Below are positions 7,849-15,792 of a stretch of DNA of 23,952 nucleotides, in pieces. Source of the DNA: WYEN01 sp049976205. Its GTDB lineage: Archaea; Thermoproteota; Thermoprotei_A; Sulfolobales; AG1. The stretch covers positions 1 to 23,952 of the forward strand of contig JBMFIR010000022.1 in NCBI GenBank assembly GCA_049976205.1. Direction: 5' to 3'. The position numbers and the translations under genes were made by a program. Each line of letters begins with the position of its first letter. Position 1 is the first letter of the stretch. The notes under the pieces were generated by a model, which saw nothing but the letters and a program-made list of their open reading frames with translations, did no database searches and had not been told where the DNA came from.

Positions 7849-9534
7849 TCAGAAATTAAATTCGCTTGGTCTAAGATCTCTCTTCTCAACACTCTCTAAA
7901 CCTTTTCTCCACTCATTAACAAAATCAGGTGATGCACCAAGTCTCTTTCCTCTGTGTTTATCAACTGCGACTAGTGCCGGGAATCTACCTATCCACTCAC
8001 CCATCACAATACCCCACCCCGTAGGCAGGCTCGGGAGTGTTCTAGCTAAACTCTCCTCCAGATTATCAGCTATAGACATAACACTCTTAATATCCTCTTG
8101 CTGAACAAGTTTCAAGAATAGGAAGTTCTGGATCTGTGAGGATATGTCTGGGTCAAGTGTTCTGGGTCTTTGACTAGCAATAACTAGTACACCACCAAAT
8201 TTTCTTCCTTCTCTAGCGAATCTCCTGAGACTCTCCTTAGCAACACTCGAGGAGTATGCTGAGATGAAGAGCGGCGCCTCCTCAACGACTAGCACCGTAG
8301 GCAGTATATGACGACCCTTATACCTATTCTTGAGATTCTCGAGTAAGTTATCGGCTAGTAGTCTAAGTAGCCAAGCCTTCTGATCATCTGTTAATGTAGA
8401 TACGTCATATACAATTATTTTGCCAGGAGATATTTTGCTCACGGGATCTATTGCATCTAGATTAAGAATTGGGTAGGACCAGACAAAGTCAAGGAACCTC
8501 TCCTCTATTCCCTCTCTTGATTTACTGTCGCTCTGCTTAATCTGTTTAACTAGTTGACCATTCTTTATTTCAAAGGCTATTAGCAGAATTAGTTTCTTGG
8601 TGTAATCCATTTTAACAACCTGATCTATTTGATCTGTGCCAAAGTAGTCGTCTGCTAAATCAAGTATCCTACTCTGCTGTGTTTTCAGAAGAGATTGGAA
8701 CAGTTCCTCAATAGCTAGTTTAGGGTCAATATTTTTATCTTGTGCGATTTTTCTTAATTGTTTTACTAAGGATCTCATTAACTTCCTAAATATTCTTCTC
8801 TGTCTAGTTGCTTGAGGATCTCTGATAATCATGTGTGTAAGAGCTTCAATATTTATACTCAACGGATTTATCTCAGCTTTGATAACCTCGATCTTGTCTA
8901 CTCTACCGTCCTCAGGCTCAAGATTCACGTATTCGCCATGGACATCAAATATTATCACAGGTGCACCAAGCATAGATAATCTATCAGCTATTACTGCAAC
9001 AGCATTACTCTTACCAGATCCTGTTGCTCCAGTGATCAAGAGATGCTTATGTAGCTTATTCACATCTATCGCAACATCAATACTCTCTAGTCTAGCTAAA
9101 GAACCGATCCTAAGTAGCCCATTAAACAAATCAGGTCTCTTATAAACTTTCTCAAGAGGACTAGGCTGAATACTTAATACTAAGTAAATAGGTGTGTTTG
9201 GGGGAACCGGGTAGAGAGGTGGGGAGGCTTCTTTCTCTGAGACATCAGCGATAACATAGATATTCATGGGTGAATACTTAGGTGTCTTTATCTTCGAGGG
9301 ATCAGTATCTTCTCTTAGTAGAGCCAAAGTGCTTAATGGCATAGCTGGTTGATAACCAGCGTTGGTGACTACACCAATAACTCTCCTAGTAATTAGAGAC
9401 CCTGATACTCGATCTCTCACATCAAACTCAGCATATACATAGCTCCCTATAGGAACCGGTGTGTCTGAGACCGCCTCAGCGAGTATTGGTGAGTATGATT
9501 GGGTTACGTAGCCAATAACTCCTCTCTGACTCAT
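7849..9534 (-). CDS. herA: DNA translocase/helicase HerA
   Basis: A hexameric FtsK/HerA-type ATPase that pumps DNA and partners with the nuclease NurA in end resection. The N-terminal HAS-barrel covers about 1-150 (opening RGVIGYVTQSYSP). The P-loop GATGSGKS is at 169-176, DVHGEY follows at 198-202, and Walker B VLVVEEAP is around 415-421 with Glu418/Glu419. Conserved ASQRP and an arginine-rich patch (RRFAREGRKFGG) follow. A length of 561 residues is normal for the family. The ATG (9532-9534) overlaps the nurA stop in an ATGA arrangement, so the two partners are coupled in translation. The mre11 start follows 10 bases after its stop. Confidence 0.96.
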   Translation of the reverse strand: MSQRGVIGYVTQSYSPILAEAVSDTPVPIGSYVYAEFDVRDRVSGSLITRRVIGVVTNAGYQPAMPLSTLALLREDTDPSKIKTPKYSPMNIYVIADVSEKEASPPLYPVPPNTPIYLVLSIQPSPLEKVYKRPDLFNGLLRIGSLARLESIDVAIDVNKLHKHLLITGATGSGKSNAVAVIADRLSMLGAPVIIFDVHGEYVNLEPEDGRVDKIEVIKAEINPLSINIEALTHMIIRDPQATRQRRIFRKLMRSLVKQLRKIAQDKNIDPKLAIEELFQSLLKTQQSRILDLADDYFGTDQIDQVVKMDYTKKLILLIAFEIKNGQLVKQIKQSDSKSREGIEERFLDFVWSYPILNLDAIDPVSKISPGKIIVYDVSTLTDDQKAWLLRLLADNLLENLKNRYKGRHILPTVLVVEEAPLFISAYSSSVAKESLRRFAREGRKFGGVLVIASQRPRTLDPDISSQIQNFLFLKLVQQEDIKSVMSIADNLEESLARTLPSLPTGWGIVMGEWIGRFPALVAVDKHRGKRLGASPDFVNEWRKGLESVEKRDLRPSEFNF

Positions 9535-10577
9535 ATCTCAAGCGCCTCTCTACCACTCTCAACATATACCCCAGATATATGAAGCAATCTCTCCAAATCA
9601 CTATATTTCAATCTAGCATAGTGATGAGCTTCTCTAAGAGGCTCTGGGTAGCCTCCGGGGCTCCAGTGCTTTATTCTTCTATATATCTCTCTTACTGTAT
9701 CAAGATCTTTTTCACCGACTATACTTATCTGATACACACCACCACCTCTCTCAAACACGGCGTAGAATATAGTTATGTACTCAGGTGGATCAGCGTTTAG
9801 ATAGATTATAGGCTCTGAGAAACCAGGTGTTCTCACACCGTCCCTGAAAATATTCATCTTGGTGAGATATAGATCTAGGAGTATCACATCAGGAACCAAA
9901 ATACTAATCTTCTCTTCACCAGTGTCTATGTAGGGACTCATTCTGTGCGAGAGATATGTTCTAGTCTGCGTCTTTGATATAAAGACCATGTGATTATCTC
10001 TAGACAAATCTTTTATTAAATTGATTCTATTCTCCCAACTCTTCTTAAGCTCCTCAATAAGTGGAAAACCTCTTCTAGCCACAGCCTCCTTAAACCTGTA
10101 TGGTAAGAAGCCTCTCGCGGAACCATCCATGAGTACAAGTGGTTCCTCGCCAACTAATTCTCTGAGACACTCAAAGGATCTATGACCGAGACTTATCTCA
10201 AGATCCTTTGCTCTATGCGACAATATTTTCTTAAGCTCCCTCACTGGCGGAGAAACTGGTCGCGAGACTTCTTCGGTTTCATAGGCTGGCACAGCTATGA
10301 AATGTGCATCGCTATCACTATCACTCACAAGACACCTCTTAATGATATCATTCTCGCCATAGGGTATAGCCACGCCTCTGATCAGGTAGAGATAGATGTA
10401 TTTATAGATCCTTGATGCATAAGATGAGTCCACACCTACTACAAGACTTTTATCAGAACTATCCTCACTATACCAATTAATCTCTCCCGAGAACTTTACA
10501 CTACCGTATCTCTGCATGCTCTCAATGATTTTCTCTCTGATTTTTTCCACTGAATGAATAATCTCGGGTGTCGCCAT
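9531..10577 (-). CDS. nurA: 5'-3' nuclease NurA
   Basis: A single- and double-strand DNA exo/endonuclease that, together with HerA, makes 3' tails at breaks for recombination. It shows an RNase-H-like fold with metal-binding aspartates in VVGVDSSYAS near the N-terminus and LVLMDGSARGF in the middle. The C-terminal DLERLLHISG and nearby helices are the usual HerA-contact region. A longer frame begins at TTG 10601. However, the TATA-like box at 10613-10620 puts transcription start near 10590, which is downstream of that TTG, so ATG 10577 (348 residues) is the better start. It is the first gene of the resection operon. If the promoter call is wrong, the TTG start would add eight residues. Confidence 0.93.
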   Translation of the reverse strand: MATPEIIHSVEKIREKIIESMQRYGSVKFSGEINWYSEDSSDKSLVVGVDSSYASRIYKYIYLYLIRGVAIPYGENDIIKRCLVSDSDSDAHFIAVPAYETEEVSRPVSPPVRELKKILSHRAKDLEISLGHRSFECLRELVGEEPLVLMDGSARGFLPYRFKEAVARRGFPLIEELKKSWENRINLIKDLSRDNHMVFISKTQTRTYLSHRMSPYIDTGEEKISILVPDVILLDLYLTKMNIFRDGVRTPGFSEPIIYLNADPPEYITIFYAVFERGGGVYQISIVGEKDLDTVREIYRRIKHWSPGGYPEPLREAHHYARLKYSDLERLLHISGVYVESGREALEI

Positions 10578-10612
10578 ATTCTCTAAAATAATAATTTTCA
10601 AGAAGGTATTAG

Positions 10613-10620
10613 TATATAAT
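10613..10620 (-). promoter_or_regulatory. Promoter of the nurA-herA-mre11-rad50 operon
   Basis: On the minus strand the sequence reads ATTATATA. A transcript starting about 25 bases downstream would begin near 10590, a dozen bases before ATG 10577. The four genes behind it are separated by at most 10 bases, and I see no other convincing promoter between them. Confidence 0.5.
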
Positions 10621-10718
10621 TATCAAGTGATCGAGTGAATACTTAGAAAAATTCATTTGATCAGTCCTTGGGTGGTATTACGAAGTCTATGGCTATTAAA
10701 GGATCCTAGGTCATGTAG

Positions 10719-11507
10719 CTACAACTTAGTTAGAGTGATTAATACTCCCAATAATATTGTTATAATCGCCATCCCATAGATCATTTTAATCCTATATTTT
10801 CTAGCAAGATCTATTAGGAAGCTGATAGCGAAGAAACCAGTTATTGCCGAGGCTAGAAACACTAGCAGAATATCAGATCCGAGGACTACTTGGGTAAACA
10901 CTCTTCTATCAAGTAAATATACGGCAAATGTTGCTCCGGCATTTGCTAGTATAGAGGCTAAGAAACTGAGTCTCATAGCATCGCTTAACTCATATCCTAG
11001 ATAAAGTAAAAGGGTCACTGTAGCACCAGACCTACTCACTCCTGGAAGAGCCGCGAGTCCTTGGACAATACCGAATAAAATTGAGTCTCTTAGATTAATA
11101 GCCTCTATACCTTTCAGATTCTTCGTTTGAGCTCTCTCTGCTAGAAGTGCTTGAGTTAGTAGTAGTAGTCCTATCGCTATTGTAGGTAGCCCTGGGTTAA
11201 AAGATTCCTCAAGCGCTTTCCGTGAGAAGAGGTAAGTTGGTACACCAATTAGTCCCGTAAATAGTGTTGAGACGATTAGAAACATAAGTATTCTCTTATT
11301 CCATAGTGCTGAGATGAGTGTTTTCCAGAAATATGTTGCTGCGGAAACAATTGTTCCTCCCTGTAGTGCTAGTCCAATACTATATGACTCAGACAATGAG
11401 TAGCCGAGTACATATGCTGAGATGAGCATCAAAACGGTTTTACTTGATACTGGGATCCACTCAACAACGCCCTGAACTACTCCAAGCATTATGTGCCAAG
11501 GATCCAT
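10719..11507 (-). CDS. uppP: Undecaprenyl-diphosphatase (UppP/BacA) family protein
   Basis: An integral membrane phosphatase family that recycles polyprenyl diphosphate carriers; in archaea the likely substrate is dolichyl diphosphate used for N-glycosylation. It has 262 residues with seven or eight hydrophobic helices. The family signatures are visible: GVVQGVVEWIPVSSK (residues 9-23, Glu16, Ser21, Ser22) and LPGVSRSGAT (154-163, Arg159). Relative to E. coli BacA, the first glutamate is Gln12 and the histidine after the SS pair is absent, replaced by SSKTVL. ATG 11507 is preceded by GAGGT with a 7-base spacer. It follows mobB by 13 bases and is probably co-transcribed with it. The substrate assignment is inference. 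Confidence 0.85.
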   Translation of the reverse strand: MDPWHIMLGVVQGVVEWIPVSSKTVLMLISAYVLGYSLSESYSIGLALQGGTIVSAATYFWKTLISALWNKRILMFLIVSTLFTGLIGVPTYLFSRKALEESFNPGLPTIAIGLLLLTQALLAERAQTKNLKGIEAINLRDSILFGIVQGLAALPGVSRSGATVTLLLYLGYELSDAMRLSFLASILANAGATFAVYLLDRRVFTQVVLGSDILLVFLASAITGFFAISFLIDLARKYRIKMIYGMAIITILLGVLITLTKL

Positions 11508-11520
11508 GGAGGCGACCTCT

Positions 11521-11961
11521 TTAAACCAAATCTAAGCATTCTTTGGCGTACTTAAAAGCTTCCTTAAGCATACTATCTACTTCATCTAGTCCCCTAAGCT
11601 CTATTCTGAAACCAACACTATGCTCCTTGAAGCCCTCTACAATAACAAGATCCGTGTCCAAATTCGCTAGAAACTCATAGAGATCTCTTCTCCGAGAGAA
11701 TATACCGAAGCCTCCCTCCGAAATAATTACGGCAACGTCTGCGTCTGCCTCGAGAAAACGGTGAGTGTCTTTATTCACAACATCTATTTGTTTATGATGT
11801 GTATGTTTAATTACTAGTACGCCAAGATCTCTTTTTACTTGGTGTATTCTCTCAATTAATTTTGTTATCAAAAGAGTTTTACCACTATCACGTGGACCAA
11901 CTACTTGAATTATGCATCGGGTTTTCCCAGAGATCTTCTCTAGCAAATCCTCAAGATCCAA
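11521..11961 (-). CDS. mobB: Molybdopterin-guanine dinucleotide biosynthesis protein MobB
   Basis: A small P-loop GTPase-type protein (146 residues) that assists guanylation of molybdopterin for molybdenum or tungsten enzymes. The motifs are VVGPRDSGKT near residues 20-29, LVIKHTHH, DTHRFLEADADVAVIISEGG and DLVIVEGFKEH, all diagnostic of MobB. The start is TTG 11961 with GGAGAT (minus strand, 11966-11971) four bases before it. A TATA-like TTTATTAA at 12005-12012 would give a leader of about 20 bases. It appears to head a two-gene unit with uppP; no functional link between them is obvious. Confidence 0.88.
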   Translation of the reverse strand: MDLEDLLEKISGKTRCIIQVVGPRDSGKTLLITKLIERIHQVKRDLGVLVIKHTHHKQIDVVNKDTHRFLEADADVAVIISEGGFGIFSRRRDLYEFLANLDTDLVIVEGFKEHSVGFRIELRGLDEVDSMLKEAFKYAKECLDLV

Positions 11962-12004
11962 CTTAATCTCCTCGGCAATTATTTCCTACATTACCATTAA
12001 TTCA

Positions 12005-12012
12005 TTAATAAA
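12005..12012 (-). promoter_or_regulatory. Putative promoter of mobB-uppP
   Basis: TTTATTAA on the minus strand, about 45 bases before the TTG start of mobB, predicts a transcript start near 11983. The stretch 11962-12143 is otherwise AT-rich with no gene that I can see. Confidence 0.35.
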
Positions 12013-12143
12013 TTAACTACAATTATAGCTATTAATAATAATTAGTGTTATTTGAATTACTTGTTGCATTAATAAGACACACATATTCCCAGAATCTACT
12101 TAATTTAAGATTTAGAGATTAGTGGTAATTATTGGATTCTACT

Positions 12144-12536
12144 ATGGAAGAGAGCTAGGAGATTCTTATCTAGATCCGAGAGAGATCATCAAGAGAATGA
12201 TTTTGATAGGAAATGTTTCAATTATGAACAAGCGATTCATTTAGCTACTAAGGCTACTCTTTACAAGGTTTTTAGAGAGAAGACTAGGGCTCATGATCCT
12301 GAGAAGCATCTTGCTCATCTCAAAAATTTTTGTAGGAAGCCGGTACAGAAGATCTAGCTGTGCCACTAAATAATTTAATTATAGAGAATAGGAGAAGGTT
12401 CGAGATTCTTGAGGAGAGCTATATTGAGGATGGATATGGTGAGTTAGAATACTCTGAACATTAAGCAAAAATATGTTTAGAGGTTGCTAGAAAAACTCTG
12501 AAGGTGTTAAGAGATCTTGAGAGTAGGCCGGCCTAA
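12144..12536 (+). pseudogene. HEPN-domain protein pseudogene
   Basis: The remains of a HEPN protein, the RNase/toxin-like partner of MNT nucleotidyltransferases. ATG 12144 begins ME; with one base removed near 12149 the reading continues RARRFLSRSERDHQENDFD, CFNYEQAIHLATKATLY and HDPEKHLAHLKNF, and stops at 12355-12357. A second block in the ATG frame resumes at about 12375 with LIIENRRRFEILEESYIEDG, YGELEYSEH, TAA (12462-12464), then ICLEVARKTLKVLRDLES, to TAA 12534-12536. The order matches intact archaeal HEPN proteins of about 130 residues. Two frame changes and an internal stop mean it is dead. The end overlaps the start of the nucleotidyltransferase remnant. Confidence 0.72.
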
Positions 12537-12891
12537 TTTCTCTGTTAAGAGATTGAATATGTTGAAGAAGTGGAGAGAAGATGTAACTATAGTGGCTATG
12601 GCGGCTAAGAATCTACTCGACAACGAACTCGAAGCAGTATATGTGGTTGGTGGAGTAGCTGAGGGTAGAATAACTGTTTTCAATGATATAGATATAGATA
12701 TTGTCTTAGTGGTTAAGGATCCTGGGATAAAGAATACTTTGATACTATAGCGGATATAAAGGTTGAGACAGGATAACTAAGACTTCTATTTTGATGCTCC
12801 AACAGATCCGAGGATAGCCACAGTAGAAGAATTCGAAGTAATTAAAGAAGAATTTTATAAGAGAATAATAGAGATCTCAGTACCTGAGTAG
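12517..12891 (+). pseudogene. MNT-type nucleotidyltransferase pseudogene
   Basis: An open frame from TTG 12517 to TAG 12750 gives 77 residues with KKWREDVTIVAMAAKNLL, then VYVVGGVAEGR and NDIDIDIVLVV. This is the minimal nucleotidyltransferase fold, whose standard motif is GS followed by DxD; here the GS serine is glycine, while the aspartates remain. After the stop, another frame continues FYFDAPTDP and TVEEFEVIKEEFYKRIIEI to TAG 12889-12891. That is the normal C-terminal end of the family, so the frame is shifted near 12730-12780 rather than naturally short. Partner of the broken HEPN gene upstream. MNT proteins antagonise HEPN toxins by AMPylation; both halves are inactive here. Confidence 0.72.
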
Positions 12892-12897
12892 CTTTCT

Positions 12898-12917
12898 CCT
12901 CAGCATAATAACTGAGG
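12898..12917 (+). terminator. Hairpin after the HEPN/MNT remnant
   Basis: CCTCAG (12898-12903) and CTGAGG (12912-12917) form a 6-base-pair stem with an 8-base loop, seven bases after the final stop of the pseudogene. T-rich sequence follows. Archaeal termination usually depends on T-runs rather than hairpins, so this is only suggestive. Confidence 0.25.
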
Positions 12918-12997
12918 TATTTACATGTTTTGCTCGTTATTTGGGAACCTCGATTCTCTAGGAGATCTTCTTAATTTCATTAATCTTTTATTTATCA

Positions 12998-13011
12998 AAA
13001 GAATATTCTTT
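12998..13011. repeat. 14-bp perfect palindrome at the synthetase stop codon
   Basis: AAAGAATATTCTTT reads the same on both strands and overlaps the TAA of the acyl-CoA synthetase gene. It could help end transcription on the minus strand or be a chance AT-rich palindrome. Confidence 0.35.
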
Positions 13012-14785
13012 AGACTTCTTCGATTAAGTGTCTTAATTCCTCGAAGTAGTGCTCGTTTGGTCTTCTCTCTTTCTTAGCCTCCTCAAGTTTTCTTAGCTCA
13101 ACTCTTCTGATTTTTCCACTTATTGTCTTTGGCAACTCCTCTACGAACTCTATTATTCTAGGTATCTTGTATCTGGGTAGTGACTTCAGTGAGTGTCTGA
13201 ATAACTCTACGGCTAATTCTTGCGAGGGTTTGTATCCTGGTTTCAGAGTTACGAAGGCTTTTAAAACTCTGTATCTTATGGGGTCTGGGCTACCCACCAC
13301 TGCGGCCTCGGCAACTGCTGGGTGCTCCACTAATACGCTTTCTACTTCGAAGGGTCCTACTCTGTAGTCTGAGGTCTTTATCACGTCATCGGCTCTCCCA
13401 ATAAACCACCAGTAGCCTTGCTCATCGAAGTAGGCTTTGTCTCCTGTTAGGTAGTATCCTTCTATGAATGATTCTCTCATCTTCTCTGGGAACCCAATAT
13501 ATTCTTTCATCAAGCCTATTGGTCTCCAGATCTTTAGTCTCACGGCTATATGTCCCTCAACGCCTGGCTCAGTTATTTCTCTGAACTCCTCGTCTAGGAT
13601 AACTATATCGTACATAAATGATGGTTTACCGAAGGATCCTGGTTTGATACCGCCGTTCCTAAACCACGGCGGGTTACCGATCATGGCTGTCGTCTCCGTC
13701 TGTCCGTAGAAGTCTCTTATCTCTCTCCCAGTTTCCTCCTTGAACCACTCATAGATCTCTGGGTTAAGCGGTTCTCCTGCGGAGACAACCTCTCTTAAGG
13801 TCTCGAACCTATAGTTTCTTAAGTTAGTTGATGCTCTAATAAGTCTCCAAGCAGTCGGGGGCATACATAGTGTGTTTATACCTAACTCATCTAGTGCCTG
13901 CATATATTTGTCCGTAGGCAGTCTACCTCTGTAGTATAATGCCACGACAGTAGCGCCTACTGAGAGTGGTGTGAAGAATGTGCTCCAAGCAAACTTGGCC
14001 CAGCCAGGCGCACTGAGATTATTATGCTTCTCACCCGGCTTCACGTTAATAAACATAGCAGTTGATAAATGCCCTATCGGGTAAGAGGTTGCTGTGTGAG
14101 CAACTATCTTAGGCAACCCAGTGGTTCCTGAAGTGAAGAATGCTAAAATAATATCTTCGCTAGAGGTCTTTTCCGCCTCAGCAAAATCTTTCTCTCTATT
14201 AATTGAGTCAAAACTCTCCCACCCGCTACGATCCCCCTCAACAATTATCTTGGTCTTAGGCTGAGCACCTGATCTCTCCAAGGCCTCATCCATAATTTTT
14301 GAGGATGCTTCATCAGCGATAATAGCGTCAGGCGGAAATGTTTTGAATCTATACTCGAGGTCTCTAGAAGTTAAGTTAGTTGCAGTTGGTACTCCAATGA
14401 AACCAGCTTTAACAACAGCGTATGTTGAGAAGAAGATCTCTGGTACCAGAGGGAGCATTATATAGACTCTAGACCCTTTCGACAGATCTTTTCCACGGAG
14501 GAAATTAACTAATTTATTAGATCTCTTAACAAGATCCTCGTAAGTGTAGTTTTTCTCAACCCAATTATCAAGATCAATCCACTTAATAGCTGTGCTAAAA
14601 CCTCTCTCTGCAACATGGATCTTCTCAACAACATCTTTAGCCCAATTAAAATCTTCGATATATCTAATCTCATTAATTCTCTTGAAGAAGTCTCTGTACC
14701 TTTCTTCTTTGTTTTTATCATCTGGTAGCCTCAAGATATCTATAAATTCTTTATATAGTGTATCAAAGTTTAGCATAATACTCAT
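13010..14785 (-). CDS. AMP-forming acyl-CoA synthetase (acetyl-/medium-chain type)
   Basis: An adenylate-forming enzyme that activates a carboxylic acid with ATP and joins it to CoA. Numbered from ATG 14785 (591 residues): P-loop FFTSGTTGLPK at 216-226, FYGQTETT at 359-366, YLTGDKA with Asp449, IGRADD with Arg464, and the C-terminal LPKTISGKIRR with catalytic Lys558. The sequence is closest in style to the acetyl-CoA synthetase/medium-chain (ACSM) branch; chain length cannot be read with confidence. The open frame extends upstream to 14890, but that part is AT-rich low-quality sequence. A TATA box at 14810-14817 lies 25-32 bases before ATG 14785, implying a leaderless transcript. ATG 14776 is an alternative start. 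A role in supplying acyl groups to the lipoate genes nearby is only a hypothesis. Confidence 0.9.
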   Translation of the reverse strand: MSIMLNFDTLYKEFIDILRLPDDKNKEERYRDFFKRINEIRYIEDFNWAKDVVEKIHVAERGFSTAIKWIDLDNWVEKNYTYEDLVKRSNKLVNFLRGKDLSKGSRVYIMLPLVPEIFFSTYAVVKAGFIGVPTATNLTSRDLEYRFKTFPPDAIIADEASSKIMDEALERSGAQPKTKIIVEGDRSGWESFDSINREKDFAEAEKTSSEDIILAFFTSGTTGLPKIVAHTATSYPIGHLSTAMFINVKPGEKHNNLSAPGWAKFAWSTFFTPLSVGATVVALYYRGRLPTDKYMQALDELGINTLCMPPTAWRLIRASTNLRNYRFETLREVVSAGEPLNPEIYEWFKEETGREIRDFYGQTETTAMIGNPPWFRNGGIKPGSFGKPSFMYDIVILDEEFREITEPGVEGHIAVRLKIWRPIGLMKEYIGFPEKMRESFIEGYYLTGDKAYFDEQGYWWFIGRADDVIKTSDYRVGPFEVESVLVEHPAVAEAAVVGSPDPIRYRVLKAFVTLKPGYKPSQELAVELFRHSLKSLPRYKIPRIIEFVEELPKTISGKIRRVELRKLEEAKKERRPNEHYFEELRHLIEEV

Positions 14786-14809
14786 CCATAAGTTATTGAA
14801 CTTTAAAAA

Positions 14810-14817
14810 AATATAAA
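14810..14817 (-). promoter_or_regulatory. TATA box of the acyl-CoA synthetase gene
   Basis: TTTATATT on the minus strand, centred about 28 bases before ATG 14785. This is the spacing seen for leaderless archaeal mRNAs and supports the shorter start over the long open frame. Confidence 0.55.
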
Positions 14818-14968
14818 TATACATAAGCTTATTATTCAGATAAAAATTATTTATTAAAGTTATATAATTAAGTAGTATTTGTTGACACAATATTTATAGA
14901 ATAATTATAGTTTTTGTACTTGAAGTGCATGGACTAATTATTTTCGCAGAGATCTAAGGAAAACTACG

Positions 14969-15457
14969 TCAAAAACTAGATTTCCCCTCGGTTTCATTTG
15001 ATCCTGTTGGACAGACCTCAATTAGACCCATATAGAGACCATCCATGTATCTAAATTTACAGCCTACTCCACTTGCTAATCTAATTACTGGAGTGTTTTC
15101 AGGTGATGTGTAGAAGAACATTCTCTTTAGTCTTCTTTTCTGTGCTTCCTCATGAAGTAATTTTAGTAGTGTTTTTCCAATACCTCTTCTCCTATAGCTT
15201 GGGTGAACCACTACTGCTACTTCACCTGAGAGGTAAAGTACCCCCTCCCCAATAATCTCGTTATTGTGTTCAGCTACGTAGACTACGCATTTAGGGTCTC
15301 TTAGGTAGCTCTTGATCTCTTCTAGGGATATTTTCTTCATGTGGAGAAATCTATTAAATATATCTTCTTGGGACAATGAGCTGTATAATCTATATATCTT
15401 CTCAGCGTCTTCCTCAACAGCTCTTCTATAATATATTGATATATTATTTGTGTCCAT
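14969..15457 (-). CDS. GNAT-family N-acetyltransferase
   Basis: A single GNAT domain of 162 residues from ATG 15457. The acetyl-CoA pyrophosphate loop is VVHPSYRRRGIGKTLL (residues 84-98), with preceding strands ending in VVYVAEHNNEIIGEG. An early segment (DIFNRFLHMKKISLEEI) resembles GNAT domains fused to acyl-CoA ligase (ADP-forming) or protein acetyltransferases of the Pat type, but substrate cannot be called. The first in-frame ATG at 15475 overlaps the AT-rich TATA-like sequence (about 15475-15488), so ATG 15457 is favoured as a leaderless start. The gene lies 183 bases from the synthetase start and could acetylate it, as Pat enzymes regulate acetyl-CoA synthetases; that link is inference. 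It is divergent from the lipoate operon. Confidence 0.85.
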   Translation of the reverse strand: MDTNNISIYYRRAVEEDAEKIYRLYSSLSQEDIFNRFLHMKKISLEEIKSYLRDPKCVVYVAEHNNEIIGEGVLYLSGEVAVVVHPSYRRRGIGKTLLKLLHEEAQKRRLKRMFFYTSPENTPVIRLASGVGCKFRYMDGLYMGLIEVCPTGSNETEGKSSF

Positions 15458-15474
15458 GCTAGAATTTTTCCTCA

Positions 15475-15488
15475 TATAAATATTTTTT
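15475..15488 (-). promoter_or_regulatory. TATA-like region of the GNAT gene
   Basis: The minus strand reads AAAAAATATTTATA, 18 to 31 bases before ATG 15457. It supports that ATG over the one at 15475, which lies within the box. Confidence 0.45.
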
Positions 15489-15493
15489 ATCGG

Positions 15494-15502
15494 AAATAAA
15501 AT
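15494..15502 (+). promoter_or_regulatory. Putative promoter of the lipoate operon
   Basis: AAATAAAAT predicts a transcript start near 15523, just at the strong ribosome-binding site GGTGAG (15523-15528). That site lies five bases before GTG 15534. The four genes downstream have gaps of 4, 3 and 12 bases and look like one transcript. Confidence 0.4.
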
Positions 15503-15533
15503 TTTCTTGAGAGAAGTAGTGCGGTGAGAATTC

Positions 15534-15788
15534 GTGGTTTTAGCAACAATCTATGTTCCTAGAGAGCTTTGGCCTAGGAGAGGTGTGTGGAGTGGTAAAA
15601 TAATTGATCTCAAGGTTAATATAGGGGATAAAGTCTCGGTCGGGGACCCTCTTGTTGAGATAGAGATTGAGAAAGCAGTTATTGTTCTCGAGTCTGAGTA
15701 TAGTGGTGTTGTTAAAGAGATCTATGTTAAGAAAGGAGATCTTGTTGGTCCAGGAGACAAGATCTTGTTAATAGAAGTCTTCGAGTGA
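15534..15788 (+). CDS. Stand-alone lipoyl-domain carrier protein
   Basis: An 84-residue protein that is one complete biotinyl/lipoyl domain. It shows the two quasi-symmetric halves (GKIIDLKVNIGDKVSVGDPL and SGVVKEIYVKKGDLVGPGDK) joined by the hairpin EIEIEKAVI. Lys47 is at the tip, where lipoate is attached; the EKA context is lipoyl-like rather than the biotin MKM motif. It is too short for GcvH (about 130 residues) and is not fused to any E2 catalytic domain. The start is GTG with GGTGAG five bases upstream. It heads an operon with LipA, a LipM-like transferase and an LplA-like ligase, so it is very likely their substrate. Which enzyme uses the lipoylated carrier is unknown. Unusual feature: an N-terminal RELWPRRGVW segment in place of the usual E2 lead-in. 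Confidence 0.85.
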   Translation: MVLATIYVPRELWPRRGVWSGKIIDLKVNIGDKVSVGDPLVEIEIEKAVIVLESEYSGVVKEIYVKKGDLVGPGDKILLIEVFE

Positions 15789-15792
15789 TTCT

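Noticed and set aside
14786..14890. N-terminal extension of the acyl-CoA synthetase
   Set aside because: AT-rich sequence rich in Asn/Leu/Ile/Tyr that contains the TATA box. The family normally starts near ATG 14785.
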